Assembly (NCBI GenBank): GCA_900549005.1
Contig: URMT01000045.1
Coordinates: 1-12,206 of the forward strand
Direction: 5' to 3'
Origin: an uncultured Eubacteriales bacterium
GTDB lineage: Bacteria > Bacillota > Clostridia > Christensenellales > Borkfalkiaceae
DNA: 12,206 bases
Under the pieces are notes generated by a model. The model ran no database searches. It saw only the letters and a program-made list of their open reading frames with translations, and was not told the origin of the DNA. The position numbers and the translations under genes are program-made. This document shows positions 12,122-12,206 of this stretch, one piece after another (positions within the stretch are counted from its first letter, which is position 1; each line of letters opens with the position of its first letter).

Positions 12122-12137
12122 AATGATAATTATCATT
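12122..12137. promoter_or_regulatory. 16-base AT-rich palindrome, possible regulator site
   Basis: AATGATAATTATCATT is a perfect palindrome. It holds TGATAAT-like half-sites similar to Fur-family boxes but without the usual 7-1-7 spacing. It lies more than 180 bases from any visible promoter, so its meaning is unclear. Confidence 0.25.
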
Positions 12138-12206
12138 TTGAAATAATCAATGTTTCAAGCAAGGTTTCCTTGCGCAGAAAGACCCAATTTGCGCATACCT
12201 GCGCCT

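Larger units (their letters stand above)
11617..12206. other. Intergenic region upstream of trkA
   Basis: A 590-base stretch with no gene I can support. Going down from the window edge on the minus strand: short inverted repeats near 12150-12200, a 16-base AT palindrome (12122-12137), a repeat copy (12014-12090), an AT-rich stretch (11931-12000) that could hold a promoter (TAAAAT at about 11937-11942 on the minus strand, no good -35), then the GC-rich structured block and the hairpin at the trkA ribosome site. Confidence 0.5.

Noticed and set aside
11931..12146. 71-codon plus-strand open frame
   Set aside because: It runs through repeat copy B, lacks a ribosome site, and its product has no recognisable features.
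1..12206. CRISPR array, insertion sequence, phage or toxin-antitoxin genes
   Set aside because: No regularly spaced repeats, transposase, integrase or small paired toxin-like genes were seen on either strand.

Overview
The window looks like part of a Bacillota (Clostridia-type, probably gut-associated) chromosome. The support is a canonical tRNA-Cys T-box ahead of cysE-cysS, strong AGGAGG-type ribosome sites, AT-rich sigma-A-like promoters, Rho-independent terminators, and a large multi-Ig-domain lipoprotein of the kind seen in gut Clostridia. Rank below class is a guess. Every convincing gene is on the minus strand, so transcription runs from high to low coordinates.

Layout in transcription order. 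12206-11617: about 590 bases with no protein gene. It holds a dispersed repeat copy, a small AT palindrome and a GC-rich cluster of hairpins (11689-11930) that looks like a structured RNA or a long leader for the next gene. 11616-10960: a two-domain RCK protein of the TrkA/KtrA potassium-channel gating family, with no membrane partner in view. 10925-10610: a sigma-A promoter and a complete T-box riboswitch whose antiterminator bulge fits tRNA-Cys. 10496-9687: cysE, serine acetyltransferase. 9686-9565: an intergenic region with its own near-consensus promoter, an inverted repeat over the -35, and three tandem 11-bp repeats ending at the start codon of cysS (9564-8173). 8172-7909: a repeat-rich spacer. 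7908-6103: an unusually short alaS. 5872-4897: a consensus promoter and the rplM-rpsI ribosomal operon, closed by two tandem terminators. 4675-4285: a promoter and a hairpin-rich leader containing a terminator. 4284-412: a 1290-residue pectin methylesterase lipoprotein. 411-1: terminator-like hairpins.

Functional links. CysE makes O-acetylserine for cysteine synthesis and CysRS charges tRNA-Cys. The T-box lets uncharged tRNA-Cys switch on cysE and, by readthrough, cysS; the internal promoter would give cysS a T-box-independent supply. Together with alaS, rplM and rpsI this is a translation-centred housekeeping block. It is flanked by a potassium-regulation gene and by a secreted carbohydrate-active enzyme that is probably accessory.

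No CRISPR array, transposase, phage gene, tRNA or rRNA was found. The points most worth following are the doubly reduced AlaRS, the structured RNA region before trkA, the promoter and tandem repeats before cysS, and the promoter-plus-terminator leader of the pectinesterase gene.
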